Assembly: GCA_009926295.1 (NCBI GenBank)
Contig: RFPF01000026.1
Span: 1 to 19,224 of the forward strand
Source: Planctomycetia bacterium
GTDB lineage: Bacteria > Planctomycetota > Planctomycetia > Pirellulales > UBA1268
Length of the DNA stretch: 19,224 bases
Direction: 5' to 3'
How positions within the stretch are numbered: the first letter of the stretch is position 1; each line of letters opens with the position of its first letter. Below are positions 1 to 8,022 of this stretch, piece by piece. The translations under genes and the position numbers were made by a program. Below the pieces are notes generated by a model. It made no database searches and was not told the DNA's origin. It was given only the letters and a program-made list of their open reading frames with translations.

Positions 1-1
1 C

Positions 2-1774
2 CACGTCGACCACGGCAAGACGACGCTCGTCGACTGCCTCCTGCGGCAGAGCGGGCAGTTCCGCGCAAGCCAGCTCTCCGGCGAGCGGATCCTCGACTCC
101 AACGACCTCGAGAAGGAGCGGGGCATCACGATCCTCGCCAAGAACATCGCGGTCGAATGGAAGGGCACCAAGATCAACATCATGGACACGCCCGGCCACG
201 CCGACTTCGGCGGCGAGGTGGAGCGGGTGCTGCGCATGGCCGACGGCGCACTCGTGCTCGTCGACGCGGCCGAGGGGCCGATGCCCCAGACGCGGTTCGT
301 CCTCTCGAAGGCCCTCGAGTGCCGGCTGCGGCCGGTGGTGGTGGTCAACAAGATCGACCGGCCCGACGCCCGGCCCTTGGAGGTGCTCGACGAGATTCTC
401 GGCCTGTTCCTGGAACTCGGTGCCGACGACGACCTCGCCGACTTTCCGTTCGTCTACGCGTCGAGTCGCGGCGGCTACGCGTCGCACGACCCTGCCGTCC
501 GCGAGGGCACGATGCAGCCCCTCCTCGACCTCGTGCTCGAGAAGATTCCCGGCCCGGTGGTCGATCCGACCGCCCCGCTGCGGATGCTCGTGACCACGCT
601 CGACTGGTCCGACTACGTGGGCAGGATCGCGATCGGGCGGGTCGAGTCGGGCACGCTCGCCAAGGGGGCCGCCGTCGTCCGCTCGACGGCGGCGGGCACG
701 CTCCTCCCGGCGAAGCTCGTGGGGGTGCAGTCGTTCGACAAGCTCGGCCGCATCGACGTCGAGGAGGCCACCGCCGGCGACATCGCAGCCGTGAGCGGGA
801 TCGAGGATGTCGAGATCGGCGACACCATCTGCGACGCCCTCGACCCCCGGCCGCTGCCCCGGCTGACGGTGGACGAGCCGACCCTGTCGATGGTGTTCGG
901 CATCAACACCTCGCCGCTCGTGGGCAAGTCGGGCAAGTTCCTCACCACGCGCCACCTGCGCGACCGGCTCGACAAGGAGCTCGAGAAGAACGTGGCCCTG
1001 CGTGTCGAGCCGATCGAGGGAAGCGAGCAGTTCGCCGTCTCGGGTCGCGGGCTCCTCCATCTTTCCGTGCTCATCGAGACGATGCGGCGCGAGGGATTCG
1101 AGATCTCCGTCGGCAAGCCGAAGGTGATCCTGCGGAAGGAGGGCGACGTGACGCTCGAGCCCTTCGAGACCCTGGTCGTCGAGGTTCCCCACGACAAGCT
1201 CGGCCCCGTGATGGAGCTCACCGGCTCCCGCCGCGGCCAGCTCGTGCACATGGGCAACCGCGGCGAGTTCGCCCACGCCGTGTTCTCGATCCCGGCCCGC
1301 GGCCTGATCGGCCTCCGCACCCGCGTGCTCAACGCCACGCAGGGCACGGCGATCATGCACCATCGCTTCGAGAAGTGGGCGCCGATGGAAGGGGAGGTGG
1401 CCGGCCGGGCCAACGGCGTGCTCGTGTCGATGGTGCCGGGCAAGGCCGTCGCCTTCGGGCTCGACGGTCTCCAGGAGCGGGCCGACCTGTTCATCGCACC
1501 CGGCGACGAGGTCTACGAGGGGATGGTCTGCGGGGAGAACGCCCGCAGCGAGGACATGATCGTGAACCCCACCAAGGAGAAGAAGCTCACGAACATGCGG
1601 GCCAGCGGCAGCGACCGCAACATCCTCCTCAAGCCGCCGCGGAAGATGTCGCTCGAGGAGGCGCTGGAATACATCGAGGAGGACGAGCTCGTCGAGGTCA
1701 CCCCCGACGTCATCCGGCTCCGCAAGATCCTTCTCTCCGAGCACGACCGCAAGCGACAGAGCCGGCAGAAGTGA
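2..1774 (+). CDS. typA: TypA/BipA translational GTPase, 5' end missing
   Basis: Ribosome-associated GTPase of the EF-G-like translation factor family, linked in other bacteria to stress adaptation and ribosome assembly. The window opens inside the G1 loop, reading HVDHGKTTLVD, so roughly 10-20 N-terminal residues lie outside. G2 follows as ERGITI, G3 as DTPGHADFGGEVER and G4 as NKID. The EF-Tu domain 2, EF-G domain III/V-like part and the TypA-specific C-terminal domain run on without a break, including the RGQLVHMGNRGEFAHA and RGLIGLRTR stretches. The 590 visible residues plus the missing start match the usual ~600-610 residue length. The stop TGA is at 1772-1774. The next gene converges on it with only 10 bp between the two stop codons, and no clear hairpin terminator fits there. 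Identity is very secure. Confidence 0.96.
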   Translation, partial: HVDHGKTTLVDCLLRQSGQFRASQLSGERILDSNDLEKERGITILAKNIAVEWKGTKINIMDTPGHADFGGEVERVLRMADGALVLVDAAEGPMPQTRFVLSKALECRLRPVVVVNKIDRPDARPLEVLDEILGLFLELGADDDLADFPFVYASSRGGYASHDPAVREGTMQPLLDLVLEKIPGPVVDPTAPLRMLVTTLDWSDYVGRIAIGRVESGTLAKGAAVVRSTAAGTLLPAKLVGVQSFDKLGRIDVEEATAGDIAAVSGIEDVEIGDTICDALDPRPLPRLTVDEPTLSMVFGINTSPLVGKSGKFLTTRHLRDRLDKELEKNVALRVEPIEGSEQFAVSGRGLLHLSVLIETMRREGFEISVGKPKVILRKEGDVTLEPFETLVVEVPHDKLGPVMELTGSRRGQLVHMGNRGEFAHAVFSIPARGLIGLRTRVLNATQGTAIMHHRFEKWAPMEGEVAGRANGVLVSMVPGKAVAFGLDGLQERADLFIAPGDEVYEGMVCGENARSEDMIVNPTKEKKLTNMRASGSDRNILLKPPRKMSLEEALEYIEEDELVEVTPDVIRLRKILLSEHDRKRQSRQK

Positions 1775-1784
1775 CCGCGGCGGG

Positions 1785-2546
1785 TCAGAACTCGTACCCG
1801 TGCCCGGGAATCACGAGTTCGACGTTCTCGAGCCCGAGAGCGGCGAGTTCGCGGGCGACCTCGGCGGCATAGCGCGGCTTTCGGTGGACGACGATCCAGC
1901 GGACGTCGCGGGCGAGCTTCGGCACCTCCGCGGCGAACGTGGCGGGGCAGTGGTGGCCCACCTCCGCCGCCAGCCGGCCGAGCGAATCGGGGAAGCTCGT
2001 CTCGAGGAACACCGCCTGCAGGTTCGGCACCGCGGCGAGCTGCCTCCACAACGCCTCGGTCGGCCCCGTGTCGGAGGGAAACGCGACGGCGGAACGGCCG
2101 TCGTCGACGATCAGTCCGAGCGTTTGGACGCCGTGCGACACCGGCACCGGCGTCACCGTCAGGCCGGCCCGCGTCACGGGACGAAGGGGCTCGATGACGC
2201 TCGTCTTCACGAACGCGTCGTCGGGACGCGACAGTTCGAAGAAGTCGGGCCAGATTCGCCCGTTGAAGATGTCGTCGTGGAGGAACTCGAGCACGGAGGC
2301 CGACGCGAGGAGTTCCACGCTCTGCGGTCCGGGATCGTACACGTTCTCGAGGAAGATCGGCAGCGTGGCGACGTGGTCGAGGTGCTCGTGGGTGACGAAC
2401 ACGTGGCGCACGCGCCGCTGCCGCTCGAGGTCGGCGAGGAGGCCGAGCGAGCCTGCGTCGATCGCCACGGCTTCGTCCACGAGGAACGACGTCAGGAACT
2501 GGGCGTCCGACGCGGGCACGCTCGAGGGCAGGAGTTCGATTCGCAT
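1785..2546 (-). CDS. MBL-fold hydrolase, class II cyclic-nucleotide phosphodiesterase-like
   Basis: A 253-residue cytoplasmic metallo-beta-lactamase-fold protein. The metal-binding motif HEHLDH is at residues 53-58, preceded by an AIDAGS strand at 28-33. Later ligands are likely in the VSHGVQ and FPSDTG stretches, and the protein ends in PGHGYEF. The HxHLDH form, followed by a short hydrophobic run (VATLPIF) and a conserved IWPDF, resembles class II cAMP phosphodiesterases (yeast PDE1 / Vibrio CpdP type) more than beta-lactamases or glyoxalases. No signal peptide is visible. The start has GGAG about 9 nt upstream on the minus strand. It lies 25 bp downstream of, and on the same strand as, a channel with a cyclic-nucleotide-binding domain, so hydrolysis of a cyclic nucleotide is a sensible guess. 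Substrate is not shown; another MBL phosphoesterase activity remains possible. Confidence 0.85.
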   Translation of the reverse strand: MRIELLPSSVPASDAQFLTSFLVDEAVAIDAGSLGLLADLERQRRVRHVFVTHEHLDHVATLPIFLENVYDPGPQSVELLASASVLEFLHDDIFNGRIWPDFFELSRPDDAFVKTSVIEPLRPVTRAGLTVTPVPVSHGVQTLGLIVDDGRSAVAFPSDTGPTEALWRQLAAVPNLQAVFLETSFPDSLGRLAAEVGHHCPATFAAEVPKLARDVRWIVVHRKPRYAAEVARELAALGLENVELVIPGHGYEF

Positions 2547-2571
2547 CGTGGAGGTCTCCGGACGGCTGCGG

Positions 2572-4128
2572 TCACATCGCGAAAAACTCGCGTATCTTGC
2601 GGAAGATGTCCTGGACCTCCGGCACCGTGCGCTCGGCGCCGGCGATCGCCTGGGCCCGCTCGAACAGCCTTTCCCGGAGCGCGGCGCTGAGTCGATCGAC
2701 GAGTTCCGGCCGCGAGGCCAGAACGCGGCCGAAGGCGTCCTTGCCGACTTCGAGGAGGCGGGTCTCGACGAGGGCCGTCACCGTGGCCACCCGCGGCGCG
2801 CCGGTCATCAGCGACATCTCGCCGAAGTAGTCTCCCGGCTCGAGCATCGCGACACGCACCGTCGGGGTGTTTTCGGCGCTGGCCGTCACCTCCACGCGGC
2901 CGTCCATCACCACGAACATGCCGCCCCCCGGGTCTCCCTGCCGGATGACCTGCTCGCCGGCCGCATACACGCGATCGGCCGTGTCTTCGGCGAGCTGGCG
3001 GACGTGGTCCTGGTCGAGCGCTGCCAGCAGGCCGATCTTCTCGAGGCAGCGGCGCCGACGCTCCACCGCCGCCGACGGAGGCTCGGCCACCGGCCCCGGG
3101 AGCGGCGTCAGCCGGATCGCCTGGGTGGCCAACGGGATCTCGATCCCGTGGCGGGCGAGGGCATACCAGATGCGGTCGCGCGCCATCCCGTCGACCCGAT
3201 CACGCTTGTCGAACTCCGTCGTGAACAGCCTCACCCAGTGCTCCACGCCTCGTTCGAGGAAGGCATTGGTCACCACCGACGGGGCGGGATGCTCGAGGAC
3301 GCCGAAGCTGCCCCGGATCGCGTCGAGGATGATCGCCTGCACACGCTGCGGCGGGACGTCGTAGGGCGTGATCACGAACAGCGACCGCCGCGACCATGGA
3401 TCCGGCTTCGTGAAGTTGCGGATCGAGGCCTGGGCGAGCTGCCCGTTGGGGATGATCACATAGGCCTCGTCGAGCGTGATCACCTTCGTGGCCCGCCAGT
3501 TGATCTCGACCACGCGGCCGACGTGGGCGGGGTTGGCGTCATACTGGATCCAGTCGCCGAGTTCGAAGGGATGCTCGGCGTGGATCGCCAGGCCGGCGAA
3601 GACGTTTCCGAGCGTGTCCCTGAGGGCGAACCCGAGCACGGCCGTGACGACCGCCGACCCGGTGAGCAGTTCACCGGCGTCGATCCCGGCCTCCCAGAGC
3701 CCGACGAGGACGGCCGCGGCCACCGCGAGCCAGCGCAGCACGTCGAAGAAGATCCGCGGCATCGGCCGCGCGAACCACTCCCAGGCCGTCACCGCGCCCA
3801 CGATGACGGCCGACTGCAGCAACGACGCGATGGCGAAGAAGCGGACGAAGGGAAGCAGGCCGGCCAGTGCGTCGGGTGCCGCCACCGCCATGCCCGCGAG
3901 GAGCCCGCCGGACGCGGCGAGCGCCAGCGGCCACCACGCCAGCCCGCGCCGTCCCCGCGGGGCCGCGACGGCCACGACGGCCACCGCCACGACGGCGGCG
4001 ATCAATTCCCGAGCCGCGGGCAGCGGCGGCAACGCGGAGACCACGGGGAGAGCGTGCATGCGGCGGAGACTCCGGGGGCTGCCGCAGGCCCCCGCGGCGG
4101 CGGCTCGATGGGGTGGAACGCCGGACAT
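2572..4128 (-). CDS. MscS-family channel with C-terminal cyclic-nucleotide-binding domain (bCNG type)
   Basis: Inner-membrane channel of the MscS superfamily fused to a cyclic-nucleotide-binding domain. In the 518-residue reading, hydrophobic segments lie near residues 40-57, 64-83, 91-115 and 132-147. The MscS pore helix and beta domain follow at about 152-240, with GFALRDTLGNVFAGL and the HPFELGDWI motif. The MscS C-terminal region extends to ~340. The cNMP-binding domain spans ~367-490, with a phosphate-binding cassette at 435-450 (FGEMSL, then R446 in PRVATV), so the key Glu and Arg are retained. This is the bCNG layout, in which ligand rather than membrane tension is thought to gate. The start is uncertain: ATG at 4128 has no good ribosome site, while an in-frame ATG at 4059 gives a 495-residue protein and removes an unlikely Arg/Ala-rich lead. 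It is first in a pair with the phosphodiesterase-like gene. Confidence 0.92.
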   Translation of the reverse strand: MSGVPPHRAAAAGACGSPRSLRRMHALPVVSALPPLPAARELIAAVVAVAVVAVAAPRGRRGLAWWPLALAASGGLLAGMAVAAPDALAGLLPFVRFFAIASLLQSAVIVGAVTAWEWFARPMPRIFFDVLRWLAVAAAVLVGLWEAGIDAGELLTGSAVVTAVLGFALRDTLGNVFAGLAIHAEHPFELGDWIQYDANPAHVGRVVEINWRATKVITLDEAYVIIPNGQLAQASIRNFTKPDPWSRRSLFVITPYDVPPQRVQAIILDAIRGSFGVLEHPAPSVVTNAFLERGVEHWVRLFTTEFDKRDRVDGMARDRIWYALARHGIEIPLATQAIRLTPLPGPVAEPPSAAVERRRRCLEKIGLLAALDQDHVRQLAEDTADRVYAAGEQVIRQGDPGGGMFVVMDGRVEVTASAENTPTVRVAMLEPGDYFGEMSLMTGAPRVATVTALVETRLLEVGKDAFGRVLASRPELVDRLSAALRERLFERAQAIAGAERTVPEVQDIFRKIREFFAM

Positions 4129-4203
4129 TGTGAGCGGAACCGTCCGTCCCGCAAATCCCCGGACTGCCGAACCGGCGGGGCCGTCCCTCCCCCGCCCCCG
4201 TTC

Positions 4204-4232
4204 TGGACTTCACCCGCGCCGACCGCTACACT
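4204..4232 (+). promoter_or_regulatory. Candidate sigma70-type promoter for rpsU
   Basis: TGGACT at 4204-4209 and TACACT at 4227-4232 are separated by 17 bp, each matching four of six positions of the -35 and -10 consensus. Transcription would begin about 30 nt before the S21 start codon. It sits in the 139-bp gap between the divergent channel and S21 genes. Found by eye only. Confidence 0.4.
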
Positions 4233-4267
4233 CCGGGGCTTCAACGGATCCCGGCCCCAGGAAACCC

Positions 4268-4462
4268 ATGGTCAAACTCACGGTCAGAGAACGAGAGAGC
4301 ATCCAGGAAGCGGTGCGTCGCTTCCGCAAACTCGTGGAGCGGAGCGGCATCAAGAAAGAGATGCGTCGCCGCGAGTTCTTCGAGAAGCCGAGCGAGACCA
4401 AGCGCCGGGCCCGGCTGCGTGCCGAGAGGCGCACGAAGCGGAATCGCCTGCTCGGCGTCTGA
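4268..4462 (+). CDS. rpsU: 30S ribosomal protein S21
   Basis: Small, very basic 64-residue protein starting MVKLTVRERESIQEAV, with the S21 pattern of a short helix followed by RRFRKLVERSG, the KKEMRRREFFEKPSE core and an Arg/Lys-rich tail. S21 sits on the platform of the 30S subunit near the anti-Shine-Dalgarno region of 16S rRNA and helps start translation. Length and composition fit the family (about 60-75 residues). The ATG at 4268 has AGGA 5 nt upstream (4259-4262), which fixes the start. A candidate promoter lies at 4204-4232. The gene is isolated: the channel gene diverges from it and the porin-like gene converges on it 30 bp downstream, so it is probably its own transcription unit. Confidence 0.93.
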   Translation: MVKLTVRERESIQEAVRRFRKLVERSGIKKEMRRREFFEKPSETKRRARLRAERRTKRNRLLGV

Positions 4463-4492
4463 ACTGGCGGCCCTTCCGGCTGCTGCGCGACG

Positions 4493-5734
4493 CTAGAAGT
4501 TGTGCGTGAGCCTGAAGAAGGCACCGTCGTAGGTGAGGCTCGAATTCGTGAGGGGCACGAGGTCGGGAAGGTTCGTGGACGTGATGGTCGCGATTCGCTC
4601 CGAGTAGCCGAGCTGTCCCCAGTACATCAGCAGCCAGCCGGCGGAAAAAGACGTGCGCTCGGCGATCTGCCACGTGGCACCGAGGCTCAGATCGAGATTC
4701 GGCACGACGAGCGGCCCGCCCTCGCGCTGCGACTGCAGGTTCGACGGGAAATCACCGACACGCAGGCGGGTGTCGACGTTGCTCACGGAGCCGACGAGCA
4801 ACGAGGCGGCACCCGACGCAAAAACACTCCACCGGGCCTGGGAGCCGAGATAGCGGCGGCCCTGGAGCGCCAGACGGGGTCCCACGCCCTGAAACGTCCG
4901 CGATGTCCTCACGAAGTAGTTGTCCACCTGCCCGAGCGCTCCGCGATCGTTGAAGACGTTCGTGATGACGCTCGAATCGGCGAACCGCAGCCCGACGGCC
5001 GCTGCAGAATCCCACGGAGAGCCTCCTTCGGCCGGCCCACAGGCGGTCGGATTCAGGCGGCCGGCGAGCTCGAGGTCGTACACGTTGAGGTTCACGCCGG
5101 CGTTGGAGCTGATCGACTGCCCGGCGACCACGGCGCTCGTGTTGTAGGGCCCCAGGTATCCGGTGCCTGTGCCGCCGGCCCAGTTGCCGGAAGCGATGCC
5201 GCTGACGGCGGAACTGGCAAAAATGTTGAGGTAGCTGAAGCGCACCATCCAGCCGTCATCGAGCCGGTAGCCGATGAAGCCCCGCACGCCGCTCGAATAG
5301 CCGAAGTCGTAATTCAGCGCGGTCTGTGCGAGCTGACGCGTGGTCGAGGTCTTCGTCTCGTAGAGTGCCGTCGCGTTGCTGAACGTCGGACGAAGCAGCA
5401 GGTATTCCGCTCCCGCCGTCACCCGATCCCGCCAGGTCAGCCAGTGGCGCCGCTGGTGTGTGCAGCTCCGCCTGTCGTCACAGCATGCCGACGCAGCGGC
5501 AAGAATCTCCTGTGGTTCCGCCAAGAGTGGCACGTCGGGGACAGTCTCCGCGTCGGACTCGAAGGCTGAAGCCTCCACGTCGACCTGCTCCACCTCGTTC
5601 AGTTGCTCCACCTCGTCCGCGACCGCGGCCCTCGCGACGATGATTGCCGCGACGATCAAGAGCAGCGCACGGCATGGACCGCGCCACACCGGCGGCCGAG
5701 GCTCGCGACGCGTGCGTGGGGCGATGTGAGGCAT
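4493..5734 (-). CDS. Lpg1974-like outer-membrane beta-barrel protein
   Basis: A 413-residue exported protein. A basic N-terminus (with RTRREPRPP) leads into a hydrophobic run RALLLIVAAIIVARA, with a likely signal-peptidase site after AVA at about residue 39. A short acidic linker (~40-75) and a region with two adjacent Cys (ACCDD) and a third Cys shortly after (SCTHQ) follow. The rest alternates Gly/aromatic-rich beta strands such as GAEYLLLRPTF, YSSGVRGFIGYRLDDGWMVRFSY and VGPRLALQGRRYLG. The last residues are LTHNF, a terminal Phe typical of barrels inserted by the BAM machinery. The layout matches planctomycete proteins related to Legionella Lpg1974 pore-forming proteins. Function as a porin is inferred from fold type only. 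The start has no strong ribosome site. The PEP-CTERM gene lies 97 bp upstream on the same strand. Confidence 0.82.
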   Translation of the reverse strand: MPHIAPRTRREPRPPVWRGPCRALLLIVAAIIVARAAVADEVEQLNEVEQVDVEASAFESDAETVPDVPLLAEPQEILAAASACCDDRRSCTHQRRHWLTWRDRVTAGAEYLLLRPTFSNATALYETKTSTTRQLAQTALNYDFGYSSGVRGFIGYRLDDGWMVRFSYLNIFASSAVSGIASGNWAGGTGTGYLGPYNTSAVVAGQSISSNAGVNLNVYDLELAGRLNPTACGPAEGGSPWDSAAAVGLRFADSSVITNVFNDRGALGQVDNYFVRTSRTFQGVGPRLALQGRRYLGSQARWSVFASGAASLLVGSVSNVDTRLRVGDFPSNLQSQREGGPLVVPNLDLSLGATWQIAERTSFSAGWLLMYWGQLGYSERIATITSTNLPDLVPLTNSSLTYDGAFFRLTHNF

Positions 5735-5831
5735 GACGGCTGGATCCGGGTAGCGTCGAGCCTTGCCCTATGGCCACGGATCGACTGCTATGCGGATCGG
5801 CCTTCGACGGCCGTCACAAACAGAAAAACCG
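5735..5831. other. 97-bp gap between PEP-CTERM and porin-like genes
   Basis: Contains a short inverted repeat, CGGCC at 5798-5802 and GGCCG at 5809-5813. On the minus strand the T-run lies before rather than after it, so it does not fit an intrinsic terminator for the PEP-CTERM gene. A weak promoter for the porin-like gene may be here but no convincing -35/-10 pair was found. Confidence 0.3.
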
Positions 5832-6698
5832 TCAGGCCTTGCCCAGACTTCCATGGCGACGCCGCCGGGCCAGCCCCCAAAGCCCCAGGGCCCCCGCGGC
5901 CATCCCGGCCATCGCCAGCGTGCCCGGCTCCGGGACAGGCTGAATGGTCGCCACGGCCACGATGCCGTATCCGTTTGCGGGCATGCCGTAACTGACCCGC
6001 GGTGTCTCGGTCGCATTCCCGAGGTCGTATACCGGAGCGGGATCGAAGACCGGGCCGATCGGGTCGCCATTGGCGTCGAACTGCACCTGCTGCGGCGAAA
6101 TGGATTCCTGGATGGCAAGCGTGACGATTCCATACTGCCCCTTCGTGCCATCCGTCATGAACAGCGGCTGGAACAGATTCTGGTTGAGCACGTATCCGTC
6201 GCTATCCTGGGCCGTGGTGATCCGCATGCTGGCGCTCTTCCCCGGCAGGATGGGGTCGATGAAGTCGAACATCGCGTGGTTGGGGTTGTTGATGGTGTCC
6301 CAATACCACCTCGCCTGGCCCGGCGTCTCGAGCCACTCGACGTCGCTCACCTTGGCGGCCGAATTCGAGAGGTTGAGCGAGGCAGAGACGATCCGGGAAT
6401 GATCGGAGAGATTCGTGATCCGAAGATAGGGGTTCGCGTTGGCGACCTGCCGGTCGAAGAAATTCTGCTGGGCATCCAGCAACAGAGTCGTAGGATCGTC
6501 GCGGTTGTCCATCCACACCAGGTTCGTGGCGATCTCCAGCCGGAAGGACTGGGCCGTGATCATGTCGGCATGGGCCAGAGATCCCCATGCGCTGGCCGCG
6601 ATCGCGGCCAGAAGCATGGCCGTACACCCCAGCCACCGGCGGCAGAAGGATGGGAACGCGCCAAGGGAGCCGAGGCTGAACTGGGCCGTGGTGGACAT
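5832..6698 (-). CDS. Secreted PEP-CTERM sorting-domain protein of unknown role
   Basis: A 288-residue exported protein. The N-terminus carries Arg residues followed by the hydrophobic stretch TAMLLAAIAASAWGSLAHA, with probable cleavage after AHA near residue 44. The middle is a beta-rich domain I do not recognise; it contains several Asn/Asp-rich turns (NPYLRITNLSDHS, DTINNPNH) and reads like an extracellular carbohydrate- or surface-associated protein. The C-terminus has the PEP-CTERM tripartite signal: VPEPGTLAM, a hydrophobic helix ending GLWGLA, then RRRRH. Such proteins are recognised by an exosortase, processed and exported to the surface or matrix; no exosortase is in this window. The chosen ATG at 6698 lacks a clear ribosome site, and an in-frame ATG at residue 28 would still leave a signal peptide. 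A candidate promoter lies about 240 bp upstream. Confidence 0.88.
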   Translation of the reverse strand: MSTTAQFSLGSLGAFPSFCRRWLGCTAMLLAAIAASAWGSLAHADMITAQSFRLEIATNLVWMDNRDDPTTLLLDAQQNFFDRQVANANPYLRITNLSDHSRIVSASLNLSNSAAKVSDVEWLETPGQARWYWDTINNPNHAMFDFIDPILPGKSASMRITTAQDSDGYVLNQNLFQPLFMTDGTKGQYGIVTLAIQESISPQQVQFDANGDPIGPVFDPAPVYDLGNATETPRVSYGMPANGYGIVAVATIQPVPEPGTLAMAGMAAGALGLWGLARRRRHGSLGKA

Positions 6699-7063
6699 GG
6701 CTGACGGGGGGCATGGCCAGCAAGCTCCTCAGAGACGCGGTCGCGCGAAAATCAACAGGCCGAAACCTGCAGACACGGGCACGCGCGGGCGAAGAGAGCG
6801 AAAAAGAGGCTGTCCGGAGAACTCGGCTCAACTTCGACCACGTGCCCGGAACCCGGGACGAACGCGGTCTAAGGAACTCACGAGCGGACTGCCTATTTCG
6901 AGGATGTCTTGGGAACCTCTCCCAACGACTTCCGAAGAATACGCACGACCCCGGCCTGCCGTCAAGTTTTTGGTCAAAAAAATTCCTGCCCCCGACGAAC
7001 CCCCGCTCGACACCACCCCAAAAAGTGCGTTTTTAAGGGTTTTTCGGGTTCCAGCCTCGGGTC
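6699..7063. other. 365-bp non-coding gap, AT-rich for this genome, with phased A/T tracts
   Basis: No convincing gene. The part nearest the PEP-CTERM gene (6699-6930) looks like a leader. The rest is unusually AT-rich: A5 to A7 or T5 runs at 6967-6971, 6976-6982, 7020-7024, 7030-7034 and 7040-7044, whose centres fall close to multiples of a helical turn. A weak stem (ACCC-AAAAA at 7015-7024 with TTTTT-GGGT at 7030-7040, bulged) lies 24 bp past the nadC stop. It could end nadC transcription but is not a canonical terminator. Confidence 0.5.
6936..6965 (-). promoter_or_regulatory. Candidate promoter with UP-like element for the PEP-CTERM gene
   Basis: On the minus strand TTGACG (6965-6960, five of six -35 matches) is followed 18 bp later by TATTCT (6941-6936, four of six). 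Just upstream are AAAAAC and a T7 run, resembling an alpha-CTD-binding UP element. Transcription would start near 6930, giving a 5' leader of about 230 nt. No regulator site was recognised. Confidence 0.45.
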
Positions 7064-8002
7064 TCACGGCCAATCGAGAGCCACATCGAGCCACGGGGCG
7101 TCGTGGGTAGGCCAGCCGGTGCTCACCCTGTCGACCCCCGCCTCCGCCGCCGAACGCACCGTGTCGGGGCGAATGCCGCCGGAAGCTTCGAGGACGACGT
7201 GCGGTGCCGCGGCATTCCGCAGGGCGACGGCCTCCCGCAGTTGCCCGTGATCCATGTTGTCGAGCAGCACGATGTCGGGACCGGCACCAAGCACCTCGGA
7301 GAGCTGCCCGATCGCATCGACCTCGATCTCCACGATCGTGTCCGCGGCCCGTGCGGCAGGAAAGGCCGTCGCCACGAACGCGCGTGCCCGCCGCACCGCA
7401 TCGGCCGGCCCCACGTTCCGTGCCGCGAGCGCCGCGAGGTGGTTGTCCTTGATGAGGATGGCGTCGAAGAGGCCCGTGCGATGGTTCCAGCCGCCACCGA
7501 GCCTGGTGGCCAGCTTGTCGAGCAACCGCCAGCCGGGCACGGTCTTGCGGGTGTCGTACACCCGACAGCCGGTCCCGGCGACCGCATCGACGAGCTGCCG
7601 GGTCGCGGTGGCGACACCCGAGAGCCTTCCGATCATGTTGAGGACGACCCTCTCCGCGGCCAGGATGCTCCTCGTGGCTCCGGCCAGTGTGGCGACGACG
7701 TCACCTCGTGCCACCGCGGCCCCGTCGGCGACCCGCGGCCGCCACTCGAGCTGCTCGTCGGCCACCCGCACGACAACGCCCGCCGCGTCGAGGCCGGCGA
7801 TCACTCCCGGCCGCCGGGCGACGACGTCGAGCCGGGCCAGCGCGTCGGGATCGACCGTCGCCACCCCGGTCCAGTCGCACTCGTGGCCGAGGTCCTCCGC
7901 GAACCACTCGCGGGCCCTGGTGGCGACGTGGGCCGCAAGGTGGTCGTCCCAGACGGCCTGGCGAAATTCGCGAACGGTGGCTGACGAGGGTTGGTCGGAC
8001 AT
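7064..8002 (-). CDS. nadC: Nicotinate-nucleotide diphosphorylase (carboxylating), quinolinate phosphoribosyltransferase
   Basis: Cytoplasmic enzyme that converts quinolinate and PRPP to nicotinate mononucleotide, CO2 and diphosphate, the last specific step of de novo NAD synthesis. The 312 residues have the expected two-domain order: an N-terminal alpha/beta sandwich, then the barrel. Active-site motifs are intact: ERVVLNMIGRLSG (118-129), DTRKT (150-154), GGGWNHR (169-175), LIKDNH (183-188), EIEVD (226-230), LLDNM (247-251) and EASGGI (273-278). Length is slightly above the usual 280-300 because of a short N-terminal extension. The ATG at 8002 has AGGA on the minus strand 10 nt upstream, inside a palindrome shared with the divergent gene. 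No nadA or nadB is in the window, so the pathway genes are scattered. Confidence 0.95.
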   Translation of the reverse strand: MSDQPSSATVREFRQAVWDDHLAAHVATRAREWFAEDLGHECDWTGVATVDPDALARLDVVARRPGVIAGLDAAGVVVRVADEQLEWRPRVADGAAVARGDVVATLAGATRSILAAERVVLNMIGRLSGVATATRQLVDAVAGTGCRVYDTRKTVPGWRLLDKLATRLGGGWNHRTGLFDAILIKDNHLAALAARNVGPADAVRRARAFVATAFPAARAADTIVEIEVDAIGQLSEVLGAGPDIVLLDNMDHGQLREAVALRNAAAPHVVLEASGGIRPDTVRSAAEAGVDRVSTGWPTHDAPWLDVALDWP

Positions 8003-8012
8003 GGCCGCGGTA

Positions 8013-8022
8013 TCCTATAGGA
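8013..8022. promoter_or_regulatory. 10-bp perfect palindrome between divergent nadC and comEA-like starts
   Basis: TCCTATAGGA is a perfect palindrome lying in the 22 bp that separate the two start codons. It offers AGGA on both strands. It also contributes to TAnnnT-type -10 boxes in both directions: TATCCT at 8011-8016 on plus and TAGGAT at 8017-8012 on minus, each 8-9 nt from the respective start codon. No good -35 was found for either direction. Which role is real cannot be decided from sequence. Confidence 0.45.

Noticed and set aside
157..1872. 571-residue frame within typA
   Set aside because: Arg-rich out-of-frame shadow of typA.
4190..4204. G-rich minus-strand run as a G-quadruplex
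   Set aside because: Only three clear G-tracts of three or more; a fourth would need splitting a run.
1939..4509. 856-residue plus-strand frame across the channel genes
   Set aside because: Antisense to two well-supported genes and into S21; low-complexity Arg/His/Gly content.
5798..5813. Short stem as terminator of the PEP-CTERM gene
   Set aside because: Only 5 bp and the T-run precedes it on the transcribed strand.
6713..7036. Plus-strand 107-residue frame in the gap upstream of the PEP-CTERM gene
   Set aside because: No ribosome site, no recognisable composition, and it crosses the phased A/T tracts and candidate promoter.
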